DNA of 23,063 bases from JABHCC01 sp034658635 (GTDB taxonomy: Bacteria > Bacteroidota > Bacteroidia > Bacteroidales > UBA12481). Shown piece after piece: positions 14,704 to 23,063 of this stretch. Under the pieces are notes generated by a model. It was not told the DNA's origin. It saw only the letters and a list, made by a program, of their open reading frames with translations, and searched no databases. Both the position numbers and the translations under genes were made by a program. The DNA is taken from positions 1 to 23,063 of the forward strand of contig JAYEFL010000002.1 in assembly GCA_034658635.1 (NCBI GenBank), written 5' to 3'. The first letter of the stretch is position 1. The number at the start of each line of letters is the position of its first letter.

Positions 14704-17700
14704 ATGAAGCGAATGTTCAAAGCAATCCTTGTTTTCCTGGCACTGGCTATCTTATTGCCTTTAAATCTGAGATCTCAAAACCATGCTCGTAATTGGTACT
14801 TTGGAGATAATGCCGGACTAATTTTTGAAGGACGGTACCCTATGCCTTTAATGGGTGGACAAACACATTCCCGGGAAGGTGTTGCCAGTATTTCAGATAC
14901 TCTTGGAAATCTGCTTTTTTATACTGACGGACAAACAGTATGGAATATGAATCATGTGATTATTGCTGAGGGCCTGGCCGGTGATCCCCTGTCAACAATG
15001 TCAGCAACCATCCTGCCTAGTCGTATCAATGATGATCAGTATGTACTTTTCACAACTTCCGTTATTGTCAATGGTGCTGATGGTCCTGAAGTTCCTGATG
15101 GTGGACAATACTACATTTTTGATTTTTCTGAGGCCAATCCGGAGGGGAAGCTAATTAATGATTTCACCAGCCTTGGAACAGGTCCGGTTCAAACACGATC
15201 TGTTGAAAAATTCGTAGGTATTCCTTACCCCGAAAGCATAATTGCCGATACCCTGAATCAAGCCGGATATTGGCTGATAACTCATGAGTTCGACTTGTTT
15301 ACATATAAAGTTTCTCAGTTTGATGAGATATACTCTCCATATTTAGAAATTAATATTGGACAGCAGCATAGTAATGGATCAAGCGATTTTGGTGCAAACA
15401 GAGGAGCCATTGGGTATATGGCATACAGCCTTCAGGGAGATAAAATTGCAGTTGCCATTGAAGGTCAGAAAATGATCGAGGTTTTTCGTTTTGATAATGA
15501 AACCGGACAGCTGAGAAATTTAATTCAACTTCCTGCCGGAGATCCGGATAATAAAAAGGAAAAAACCCGTGGATCTTATGGCCTTGCTTTCTCGCCATCA
15601 GGAAGATTCCTGTATGGTACCTCAAGAGATGGAGGAATTTTATATCAGTGGGATTTCAACACAACGAGTACTATAGCAGAGGTATACATATTAAGGAATA
15701 ATCCTGATATCCCATGTGGAGCACTTCAGTTAGCTCCGAATGGGAAAATATATCTTGCAATAGAAGGTGAGGATTATCTGGGTGTAATTAACAGGCCAGA
15801 CAGGCTTGGCAAGCGGTCTGCTTATGAAGAGTATGGAGCAAGGTTAATTGATAATGATACAGGAGAGGGAGGTGCTTCTACTCTTGGATTACCACAATTT
15901 GACATGTCAGAATTTGAGATTTCACATTTTGGATATGATCATAACTGCTATGGCGATACTACGGTCTTATATATGAATGGTGGTGGCGTTGCCGGAGGGT
16001 ACTCCAGCAGTGCAACTTTCACAATTATGGATCCAGTATCTGGTGGTACTTATATTGAAATCATAGCGGATCAGTATCTGATGGCAAAATGGCTCTTCCC
16101 CGCACCAGGGGAATATGATATCAAGGTACAATTCAGGTACAATGGAGAAAATCTGGAATTAACTGATAGAATTACGATTCTGCAACCACCTGATGTGAGT
16201 CTTGCTGAAAAAGACTACACAATTATGTGCAGAGGTGATACAATGGAATTGAATGCCGGCAGCGGTGCCTTCTACGAGTGGGCTGATGAATCTTATCGGG
16301 AAAGAGCCTATTTCGTGACAGAAGAAGATTTTGCTATCGGACTTATTCAGGAATTCAGGGTGAGGGTTGTAGATTATGCCGGATGTGTTGGATGGGATAC
16401 GGTGCAAGTCGAAATTAAATCACCACCCACTGTCAGCTTCGAATACACTAAGGCAATATGTGGTGAAGCTAATGGTAGTGCTACAGTGCTACCTGCCAGT
16501 GGTGTGGTTGAGAATTATTATTACAGATGGGAGGATTTCCCGGATAATACGACTAACAAAATAGAGAATGTTCACGGAGGTGAGTATGTGGTGTATGTTA
16601 CCAGCATATATGCCGGATGTGAAGCCTCTATGCTTGCGATAGTTCCTGAATTGGGGGGTGCTAATGTGGACATAATTGCCTCTGCTGATAGTATGGTCTG
16701 CCCCAATACAGAAATCATTCTTTTAATAGAGGGTGAAGGAGAGTTTGAATATAACTGGATAAATCCGGATGGTGGAGATACCCGAAGTGTTATTGTCTGG
16801 CCTGAGGAAACAACCACCTACAGGGTTGAGGTTACTGCACGTGACGGAGAAAGAGTTTGTACGGTTGAGAAAACTTACACTGTTCTTGTTTCTGAAAATC
16901 ACCCACTGGATCTGGGTGATGATTTGAGTGCTTGTGAGGGTGATACAATTTCGATTGATGCTTCTTCAGATGAATATATTTCCTGGAATTGGAGTAATGA
17001 CCTTACCGGTCCGGTAATTGAACTTTATGAATCAGATGAGGAGTTGGTTTTGCTTGTAGTTGATGAAAATGCTTGCGAATACACCGATGTTATTTCTGCT
17101 ATTTTTCACCCGGCTCCCACGGTGGATCTGGGTAGAGATCGTTCCTATTGTTCAAGTGACCCGATAAGCTTGACAGGAGGGCTTGGCGACAGTTACCTAT
17201 GGTCGACAGGTGAAACCGGATCAGAAATACAAATTAATCAATCAGGTATTTATAGTTTGCAAATTATTGAATTCGGATGTGAAAATAGTGACACAGTACA
17301 AATATTTTTCCTGAATCCTGATTCTCTTCAGATCGATTCGGTTGGCATACAGGATATTACATGCTTTGAAGCCAATAATGGCCGGATTGAAGTGAAAGTT
17401 CATGGAATGGGTACTCACTACATGTATTCCATCGATGGAGGAGAAACTTATCTCGAAAATGATGGACTCTTTGAAAATTTGCTGCCCGGGAATAATTACC
17501 AACTTATGGTAATGGAGGATTCTGTCTGCAGCAGAACCTATGATACTCCTATAGAAATTGTTGAGCCGGATGATATAAGTTTTGAATTCCAACTGAGCTC
17601 TCCTAGTTGTGCCGATTGCCTTGATGGAAGTATTGTGCTTCTCGGATTAAAAGGGGGAACCAAACCTTACACAGTTCAATGGAATACCCTGGATTATGGA

Positions 17701-18060
17701 ATCCGTTTGTCTGGAATCGGTATGGGCCAATATTCGGTGTACATAAATGACTCCTTAAACTGTACTAAATCAGCCGCAACTTTTCTGGACATGGGTTTCC
17801 GGATTCCTAATGCCTTCACCCCTAATGGTGATGGAACAAATGACACCTGGGAGATAAAGCTGTTAAGTGCTTATAGTCAGGTTGTTGTTAAAGTATTTGA
17901 TGCTAATGGACGCCTGGTTTTTGAATCTCCTCAGGGCTATCCAGAGCCGTGGGATGGCACTTTCGAGGGCTCACTTCTATCAATGGGTACTTATTATTAC
18001 ATGATTCTCTTGTATCCTGACGAGAAGCCATATACCGGCAATCTTACTATCCTGAGATAA
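14704..18060 (+). CDS. T9SS-exported multidomain protein with gliding-motility (CHU_C) C-terminal domain
   Basis: 1118 residues. Residues 1-25 are a Sec signal peptide ending in LNLRSQ. The N-terminal ~400 residues are the propeller-like domain common in Bacteroidota surface proteins (NWYFGDNAGLIF ... SREGVASISDTLGNLLFYTDG ... TVWN ... LSTMSATILP). The middle (about 410-1020) is a string of PKD/Ig-like modules with repeated DTxxLxAG/LTGG, YxW and TVTD-type patterns (PDVSLAEKDYTIMCRGD, PTVDLGRDRSYC). The C-terminus has FRIPNAFTPNGDGTNDTW ... VKVFDANGRLVFES ... WDGTFEGSLLSMGTYYYMI, the T9SS type B (CHU_C/TIGR04131) sorting domain. It should be secreted by the type IX system and may act as an adhesin or scaffold. 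A hairpin terminator follows the stop. Confidence 0.93.
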   Translation: MKRMFKAILVFLALAILLPLNLRSQNHARNWYFGDNAGLIFEGRYPMPLMGGQTHSREGVASISDTLGNLLFYTDGQTVWNMNHVIIAEGLAGDPLSTMSATILPSRINDDQYVLFTTSVIVNGADGPEVPDGGQYYIFDFSEANPEGKLINDFTSLGTGPVQTRSVEKFVGIPYPESIIADTLNQAGYWLITHEFDLFTYKVSQFDEIYSPYLEINIGQQHSNGSSDFGANRGAIGYMAYSLQGDKIAVAIEGQKMIEVFRFDNETGQLRNLIQLPAGDPDNKKEKTRGSYGLAFSPSGRFLYGTSRDGGILYQWDFNTTSTIAEVYILRNNPDIPCGALQLAPNGKIYLAIEGEDYLGVINRPDRLGKRSAYEEYGARLIDNDTGEGGASTLGLPQFDMSEFEISHFGYDHNCYGDTTVLYMNGGGVAGGYSSSATFTIMDPVSGGTYIEIIADQYLMAKWLFPAPGEYDIKVQFRYNGENLELTDRITILQPPDVSLAEKDYTIMCRGDTMELNAGSGAFYEWADESYRERAYFVTEEDFAIGLIQEFRVRVVDYAGCVGWDTVQVEIKSPPTVSFEYTKAICGEANGSATVLPASGVVENYYYRWEDFPDNTTNKIENVHGGEYVVYVTSIYAGCEASMLAIVPELGGANVDIIASADSMVCPNTEIILLIEGEGEFEYNWINPDGGDTRSVIVWPEETTTYRVEVTARDGERVCTVEKTYTVLVSENHPLDLGDDLSACEGDTISIDASSDEYISWNWSNDLTGPVIELYESDEELVLLVVDENACEYTDVISAIFHPAPTVDLGRDRSYCSSDPISLTGGLGDSYLWSTGETGSEIQINQSGIYSLQIIEFGCENSDTVQIFFLNPDSLQIDSVGIQDITCFEANNGRIEVKVHGMGTHYMYSIDGGETYLENDGLFENLLPGNNYQLMVMEDSVCSRTYDTPIEIVEPDDISFEFQLSSPSCADCLDGSIVLLGLKGGTKPYTVQWNTLDYGIRLSGIGMGQYSVYINDSLNCTKSAATFLDMGFRIPNAFTPNGDGTNDTWEIKLLSAYSQVVVKVFDANGRLVFESPQGYPEPWDGTFEGSLLSMGTYYYMILLYPDEKPYTGNLTILR

Positions 18061-18075
18061 AAATTAGAAAAAGAG

Positions 18076-18107
18076 AAAGGGTGCCCGCTGTTAAAAAGCA
18101 CCCTTTT
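18076..18107 (+). terminator. Rho-independent terminator after the CHU_C protein gene
   Basis: aaagggtgc (18076-18084) pairs perfectly with gcacccttt (18098-18106) around a 13-base loop, with a T following. It lies 16 bases after the stop codon at 18058-18060. The loop is rather long and the T run short, but the symmetry and position support the call. Confidence 0.8.
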
Positions 18108-18536
18108 CAAGATTCACTCTTCTGCTTGCGATTTCGTCAGAGTAAATATGGTTTGCCGAACCTATGATCTGTTAGTAAGACTCAATATTATCCCAAATGT
18201 TACATAAAAAAGAAAATAATCGCTGAACTGTCTGATTTTATCGACCTAATGCCTTCGTCCTTCGTCTTTCGTCTTTCGGTCTTATTTCCCCTATTGTCAT
18301 ACTTCCAGATCCCGATCAGGATAGAAGCAAAAATCAGAATCTCAGTTGTATTGCCCGGCCAGGACCCAACTATCAGGTTATATGTGAACCATGGAGGGTG
18401 GGGTTTAAAGATTCTTCCGTTCTGACTAAAAGAATCCAAATATATTAAACATTGTTTTCCGAATGACGAATGACGAATGACGTTTTTCCGAGGAAAAATA
18501 ATTGTAAATTTAGCTCTCTAACTAAATCCTCTGAAA
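18108..18536. other. Gene-free interval with 7-bp tandem repeats
   Basis: No credible gene is seen between the terminator and the amidohydrolase gene. The only long frame (minus strand, ending at 18200) has no signal or family character and spans the repeats. Two 7-bp tandem arrays are present: ccttcgt/ctttcgt units at 18252-18280 and three gaatgac units at 18461-18481. Read on opposite strands both are built on GACGAA, so they are inverted relative to each other about 200 bases apart. TAAATTTA near 18508-18515 could be a -7 box for the gene at 18537. Nothing else stands out. Confidence 0.6.
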
Positions 18537-20234
18537 ATGAAAAATCTACGTGGTTTCCTCCTGGCTCTTCTGATCCCGGTCAGTTTGATGTTTACTGCCT
18601 GTCAGCAAGAAGCTGTTGAGCCGGCTGATATGGTCATTATTAATGCTAAGATTCTTACCATTGATAAGGATGCACCGCGGGCTGAAGCAATTGCAATCAA
18701 AGGTGAATGGATTCTTAAACTGGGCTCCAATAAGCAAATCGATAAGTACATTGACGAGGCCACTGTAGTTATTGATGCCAACGGACGATTGGTTTTTCCC
18801 GGATTCAATGACGCGCATGCACATTTTGGTCCGGTGGATCCCGATTATATTGAATTACGATACATTACGGATCCCAACGAAATCACACGCAGAGTGGCAG
18901 AAAAGGTTAAAACAACAGAACCCGGAGTATTGATCCGCGGAGGTCATTGGGAACATGAGATGTTTACTGATAAGCAGTGGCCAACAAAAGAATTATTAGA
19001 TGAAGTGGCTCCTGATAATCCGGTGGCTTTGCGCAGAACCGACGGACACTCAGTATTGGTTAACAGTTATGTAATTAAGGCTTCCGGCATTACTAAAGAT
19101 ACTCCTGATCCTTTTGGTGGAGAGATTCAGAAAGATCCGATTACAGGTGAACCAACTGGTATTTTCAAGGAATCAGCAATGAGTTTGCTGAAATACGGAG
19201 CCAAAAGGGTTGAATTAAGCGAGGAAGAGAAGAAAGCAAAAGAAGTGGCCGGATGGAAGGCAGCCTTTGATTATGCTGCCCGTTTGGGTGTAACCAGTAT
19301 CCAGTATCCCGGAGGGGGCAACGCCGATTTTTTCAAAGCCTGGCAGGAACAAGGATTTCTAACTTCAAGAATTGATGTGGCCGGACGATTAACTGCTAAT
19401 CCCGACCAGTTGGCCAGGTATGATGCTGTCCGTCAAGGATATCCGCAGGATGGTAACTGGATTCGCTTTGGTTATATGAAGGGTTTTATTGATGGAACTT
19501 TAGGATCAGGCACGCTTTTATTGTTTGAACCACTTGAAGACGAACCAGGAAAAACCGGTCTGCCGCAAATGACCTATGAAGAATTGGAAAATAGGGTAGT
19601 GGCATGCGATGCAATGGGATTCCAGGTGGGAATTCATGCGATAGGAACAAAGGCTAATAACTGGATTTTGAATGCTTATGAGAAAGCTGCGGAAATTAAT
19701 GGTATGCGTGATAGTCGCCACCGTAGTGAACATGCCCAGATACTGATAGATGAAGATATTCCCCGATTCGCAGAATTGGGTGTTATTGCTTCTATGCAAC
19801 CCACCCACTGTATCACAGATAAGCGTTTTGCGGAAAAGCGTATCGGACTGGAAAGATGCAAGGGTGCATATGCATGGAACCGGCTATTGGATGCCGGAGC
19901 CCGGCTGGCTTTTGGTACCGATTATTCAGTAGAACCTCTTGAGCCGATGGAAGGACTGTATGCTGCGGTAACCCGTAAAGATCGCCTGGGAGAAGAAGGC
20001 GAAGGCTGGTTCCCCTCACAGAAACTATCTATGGAGAAAGCTATTGAATTGTATACCCTCGGAGCTTCATATGCCCAATTTATGGAAGGCCGGAAAGGCA
20101 TGCTGAAAAAGGATTACCTGGCTGACCTGGTAATTGTTGATCAGGATCTTCTAAGTATCTCTGAAGAGGATATCATGAAGACATTAGTTGATTATACCAT
20201 TGTTGGTGGCAAGGTGGTGTTTAAGAGGGAGTAG
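18537..20234 (+). CDS. Amidohydrolase-3 (YtcJ-like) lipoprotein
   Basis: 565 residues. A lipoprotein signal peptide ends in LMFTACQQ (Cys22). The amidohydrolase superfamily fold follows: DMVIINAKILTIDKD at the N-terminal beta-sandwich, PGFNDAHAHF with the HxH metal site (His94, His96), a candidate bridging Lys in GYMKGFIDGTLGSG (Lys315), then GIHAIG (His367), RSEHAQI (His399) and FGTDYSVEP (Asp462), with the closing sandwich DYLADLVIVDQD. All expected metal ligands are in place, so it should be an active metal-dependent hydrolase of the amidohydro_3 group (imide, amide or formyl substrates; substrate not predictable). As a lipoprotein it acts in the periplasm or on the envelope. It stands alone on the plus strand, convergent with the deacetylase gene. 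Confidence 0.93.
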   Translation: MKNLRGFLLALLIPVSLMFTACQQEAVEPADMVIINAKILTIDKDAPRAEAIAIKGEWILKLGSNKQIDKYIDEATVVIDANGRLVFPGFNDAHAHFGPVDPDYIELRYITDPNEITRRVAEKVKTTEPGVLIRGGHWEHEMFTDKQWPTKELLDEVAPDNPVALRRTDGHSVLVNSYVIKASGITKDTPDPFGGEIQKDPITGEPTGIFKESAMSLLKYGAKRVELSEEEKKAKEVAGWKAAFDYAARLGVTSIQYPGGGNADFFKAWQEQGFLTSRIDVAGRLTANPDQLARYDAVRQGYPQDGNWIRFGYMKGFIDGTLGSGTLLLFEPLEDEPGKTGLPQMTYEELENRVVACDAMGFQVGIHAIGTKANNWILNAYEKAAEINGMRDSRHRSEHAQILIDEDIPRFAELGVIASMQPTHCITDKRFAEKRIGLERCKGAYAWNRLLDAGARLAFGTDYSVEPLEPMEGLYAAVTRKDRLGEEGEGWFPSQKLSMEKAIELYTLGASYAQFMEGRKGMLKKDYLADLVIVDQDLLSISEEDIMKTLVDYTIVGGKVVFKRE

Positions 20235-20256
20235 CAAGGCGGTATTGTCACTAACG

Positions 20257-20345
20257 CACTGGCCCTTCGACTCCGCTCAGGGACCGGTGAGTGCGAAGCG
20301 CAATTCTCCCTCCCTAATTTTAGGGAGGGTCGGGGTGGGTTAACT
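20257..20345. repeat. Two intergenic hairpin elements between convergent genes
   Basis: The first (20257-20289) is an imperfect inverted repeat, cactgg...ccggtg, enclosing ccct...aggg around the cttcgactccgctcag sequence, a repeat type I have seen in many environmental bacterial genomes. The second (20308-20329) is a perfect 9-bp GC-rich hairpin (ccctcccta with tagggaggg, 4-base loop) followed by a G-rich tail ending GGGGTGGGTTAACT at 20345. The same tail follows the hairpin at 14525-14550. Either element may also help terminate the flanking convergent genes. No strong T run follows them. Confidence 0.65.
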
Positions 20346-20359
20346 GGCGCAGCCAGCAA

Positions 20360-23063
20360 CTACCTAACCACCAGCTTCATAGTCTTCCTTTCTTCCCCGC
20401 GGCTTACCTGAATAAAATAGACCCCTGACTCCAGCTGCAGCTCAGATTTGCTGAAATGCAAGACCTTAACTCCGTCTGTCAGATTTAATTCCTGATGATA
20501 TTTTATTGATCCTTTCAGATCGTAAATTACCAATTCTGTTTCATCCTTTTGTCCCGCTTGAATCCGTACAGAAAATTCTTCACCTGCCGGATTAGGATAG
20601 CAATTCAATGCAAGACTATAATCTATTGATGCTGGTTGGCTGATTATTCCCCCTTTCAGTAAGGGAGCTTCCTGATCCCAGGCAAGGTTAATAAGACCAG
20701 TTGAAGAATTTGAACTGTTTGCAACACCATCAGTCATGACCTCCAGAGTGTAATTCCCTGTCGTTTCAAGCATCAGGGATAATGATTTGGTTCTTAGATC
20801 TTCTGGAATAGCGCTGATGTCAATGGTTATTATAAGATCATTGCCAGACCATTCTGTTAGTATTGTTGTGTGATCACGGATAAACAAATATTCCCAAACC
20901 TGTTGCAGAGAAGCCATCCACATATCATCAGAACCGTTTTTGCCATAATAATCAGCCAGATGCTGCATGTAGTACTCAAATGTTTCAAATTGCAGGCTTC
21001 CGGCTTTTTCTCCAAAGAGAACACGGTGCGTGAAATCATTATACCAAATGTGATTTTCAAGGGAGGCAGCGGCAGCAATCTGGTCAATTTTATCTGCAAT
21101 GTTAGTCTGATTATAGTTATCATCGTATTTGTAATCGCGATAGATATTCATGTCCTCCCAGCTTTGTGAAGCGTCAACCTGTATACCTGAAGGAGAGCCT
21201 GTGAATTCAGCTTTGTGAGCGTAAACTGCATTTAGTCCGTAAGTATGGGCCGCAGCAATATAGGGTTCCCAAATCCAACCTCCGGGAATCACAAATTGCG
21301 TCATGTTTATTCCGGTTTTTTCGTAAACTATTTTTTGGTTTTCATCAATCTGGAAGAAGTGATCTGTAGTTTCTGCTGTTTCATGAGAATAGGAATGATT
21401 TAAAACATCCCATCCTGCATTGTACATGTCTATCAGCTCATCCCATTTGATGTAACCAGGAGTATTAATATGTAAATCATTGAAGCTTGAATTAACAGAG
21501 TACCAAGCCAGCCCACCATTAAAAGGAAGATCGTTACCACATCCATCAGTGAAGAAAAGACCCGGATAAGTCTGACCATTTCCTTCAACAAATCCACCAT
21601 TGAGAATCTTGAAAGCATTTGTGAAGGCATCATTCAATCCATCATCCAGAGTTAAACTATAGGCAAAACTTTTGTTATATCTGAGTCGGGCTTTTTTAAT
21701 ACTGACATTCTCAAACTGATCAAAACTTAGTTTGAGAACTATACTTTGATTATCAGGTATGGGTTCAATTACACTGAAGGCTGAGGACTGACTGATTATT
21801 AAAGATCCATCAGGCATGTGTGCGCTTACCTGCAGCATGTAGGAGTTTATGTCTTCTGATGTCCAGGATATGAGTTCACTTTGATTGTCAACAGTACCGA
21901 TGTACAGATTATCGAGGAAGAAATCATATTGGTCAGGAGCAGATAACTGACCTGGCTCTACCAGGCAGGCAAGCAACTGACCGGGATTACCAAGTCCGTC
22001 ATGAATATTGTCAAGCTTGGAATCTCCAAAATACAGATATGGAGATGATCCCCCCGAAAAGGCTATTTCACGCAAAGCGAATTTGAAATATCCGGCGTCG
22101 CGAGAATATGGGAAGGCAATTAAATTGATTGACCCGAAGTCTACGCTAGCGTCAAAATCTGTCAATGGGATGTGAACCTTCTTCCACCCATCTCCAAGAT
22201 CTTCTGCAGAATCCCAGTAAGTTCCAAGAAGAGGCGCGTTAGTTGGCACTTCCTGGGGACAAATAGTAAGTTTACTGAAATTGGGTGTTCCATCGAGAAG
22301 TTTGATAGTGATATCCATGTGGGAATTGCCACCTTGAAGTAAATCTATCTTAGGAGAATACAGACTAACAGGATTATTCCCGATTTTTAGTTTCCGGTAT
22401 CCTGTTCCAGGATTCGAGATTTCTAAATATGGTAATTCACCTGTTTCTTCAGGAACAAACTGAGCCTGTATGGGAATGTCAATGTTTTGAAAAAATGTTT
22501 GATCTGTCTCAGGTGACAAGATTGTCAGATTATTTACTCCAATATTTTCAACCACCTGTATCTGATGTGATTCAGACATATTCTCCAGGCCAGATTCAGT
22601 GCTAACCCTAACCATCCATTCATGATTTCCAGCTAGAGGGAAGGCAGCAATAAATGAAAATGTTGCCTGATCAGAACTCTGGATTACCTGATTATCAATT
22701 ACCAGGTCTACCTGAAAGTTTTCTCCTTCAACGATATTGAGGATACTTCCACTAAGAGGGAATGATTTTCCCGCGGGGATGATATCCAGGGTGTAATGTG
22801 GATCCACATTGATTTCAGGAAGATTCATTACTGGTTCAAGAACGGTGAATTGAACGGTTTGACTGTTGACTTGCTGAGCATCAAGATTCAGGATTACATG
22901 AACCTGGTGCACACCGGCTGTCAGGTCTGTTAATTCCCATTCAAATGGTTTTGAAAAATCATTTAGAATTAATTGATTATCCAGGTATAAATCAGCCCTG
23001 ATGGTTTGATATCCTCCCTTATCGGCTTGCACAAGCTCAGCTATTAGCTGTCCGGGATTTCCA
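20360..23063 (-). CDS. Polysaccharide deacetylase (NodB) protein with T9SS type A sorting tail, N-terminus outside window
   Basis: The frame is open to the right edge; a GTG at 23032 is only an internal codon, since upstream codons read GNPGQLIAELVQAD without a stop. At least 900 residues are present (numbering from the GTG). Residues 1-440 are several Ig-like or carbohydrate-binding-like beta modules. A GNPGQL motif recurs at about 348-353, so two related modules flank the region. Residues about 455-600 are a NodB-type deacetylase domain with SLTLDDG (Asp463 and Asp464, metal/catalytic) and HSYSH (His546 and His550, metal-binding). The C-terminus (about 815-890: LNCYPNPAGEEFSVRI ... LESGVYFIQVSRGE) is a T9SS type A sorting domain. 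It should be a secreted surface deacetylase acting on an N- or O-acetylated polysaccharide. Confidence 0.92.
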   Translation of the reverse strand, partial: GNPGQLIAELVQADKGGYQTIRADLYLDNQLILNDFSKPFEWELTDLTAGVHQVHVILNLDAQQVNSQTVQFTVLEPVMNLPEINVDPHYTLDIIPAGKSFPLSGSILNIVEGENFQVDLVIDNQVIQSSDQATFSFIAAFPLAGNHEWMVRVSTESGLENMSESHQIQVVENIGVNNLTILSPETDQTFFQNIDIPIQAQFVPEETGELPYLEISNPGTGYRKLKIGNNPVSLYSPKIDLLQGGNSHMDITIKLLDGTPNFSKLTICPQEVPTNAPLLGTYWDSAEDLGDGWKKVHIPLTDFDASVDFGSINLIAFPYSRDAGYFKFALREIAFSGGSSPYLYFGDSKLDNIHDGLGNPGQLLACLVEPGQLSAPDQYDFFLDNLYIGTVDNQSELISWTSEDINSYMLQVSAHMPDGSLIISQSSAFSVIEPIPDNQSIVLKLSFDQFENVSIKKARLRYNKSFAYSLTLDDGLNDAFTNAFKILNGGFVEGNGQTYPGLFFTDGCGNDLPFNGGLAWYSVNSSFNDLHINTPGYIKWDELIDMYNAGWDVLNHSYSHETAETTDHFFQIDENQKIVYEKTGINMTQFVIPGGWIWEPYIAAAHTYGLNAVYAHKAEFTGSPSGIQVDASQSWEDMNIYRDYKYDDNYNQTNIADKIDQIAAAASLENHIWYNDFTHRVLFGEKAGSLQFETFEYYMQHLADYYGKNGSDDMWMASLQQVWEYLFIRDHTTILTEWSGNDLIITIDISAIPEDLRTKSLSLMLETTGNYTLEVMTDGVANSSNSSTGLINLAWDQEAPLLKGGIISQPASIDYSLALNCYPNPAGEEFSVRIQAGQKDETELVIYDLKGSIKYHQELNLTDGVKVLHFSKSELQLESGVYFIQVSRGEERKTMKLVVR

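Noticed and set aside
18200..18439. Minus-strand 79-codon frame in the gap before the amidohydrolase gene
   Set aside because: It covers the 7-bp repeat array, has no domain, and its composition is not protein-like.

Overview
The window looks like a chromosomal segment of a free-living or host-independent member of the Bacteroidota (class Bacteroidia or a relative). Pointers are two large secreted proteins with type IX secretion C-terminal sorting domains (one gliding-motility/CHU_C type, one type A), 6-bladed beta-propeller lipoproteins, CarboxypepD_reg-like domains, a UpxY-like NusG paralog, weak or absent Shine-Dalgarno sites and a TAnnTTTG-like promoter box. No rRNA, tRNA, CRISPR array or transposase was seen.

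Layout. (1) 1-7006, all minus strand: a NusG-like antiterminator and an XRE regulator head a co-oriented run of a small Cys-rich cytosolic protein, a propeller lipoprotein, a thioredoxin-like lipoprotein and an 8-Cys secreted peptide. The run ends at a strong hairpin terminator (3563-3601). Beyond it lie two tandem paralogous CarboxypepD_reg/propeller proteins and a secreted protein cut by the window edge. (2) 7101-11155: an ECF sigma factor and a single-pass membrane protein with a TPR-like outer domain face a large TPR-CHAT (caspase-like) protease. Divergent from the protease is a Gly/Pro-rich peptide with a GG-type leader. The signal-peptide segment of the protease gene and the peptide gene are each out of frame by one base at a homopolymer (G9 and A8). 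(3) 11311-14460: an accessory patch with a HEPN/MNT toxin-antitoxin-like pair, a remnant of a second MNT gene in a flanking direct repeat, an AAA_14/DUF4143 ATPase, a truncated second DUF4143 remnant and a small DUF2892 membrane protein. (4) 14525-23063: a T9SS-exported 1118-aa PKD/CHU_C-type protein, a lipoprotein amidohydrolase (YtcJ-like) and a polysaccharide-deacetylase protein with a T9SS sorting tail that runs off the right edge. GC-rich hairpin repeats and 7-bp tandem repeats sit between them.

The best candidate for an undescribed system is region 2. The topology predicted from sequence (cytosolic sigma factor, membrane protein with a short cytosolic N-terminus and extracytoplasmic TPR domain, extracytoplasmic membrane-anchored TPR-CHAT protease) resembles protease-controlled anti-sigma signalling. 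It also recalls the known functional link of TPR-CHAT protease and ECF sigma factor in type III-E CRISPR loci, but there is no CRISPR component here. This is inference from gene content and topology. Region 1 is a second candidate: an antiterminator-headed operon delivering propellers, a CxxC lipoprotein and Cys-rich peptides to the envelope.
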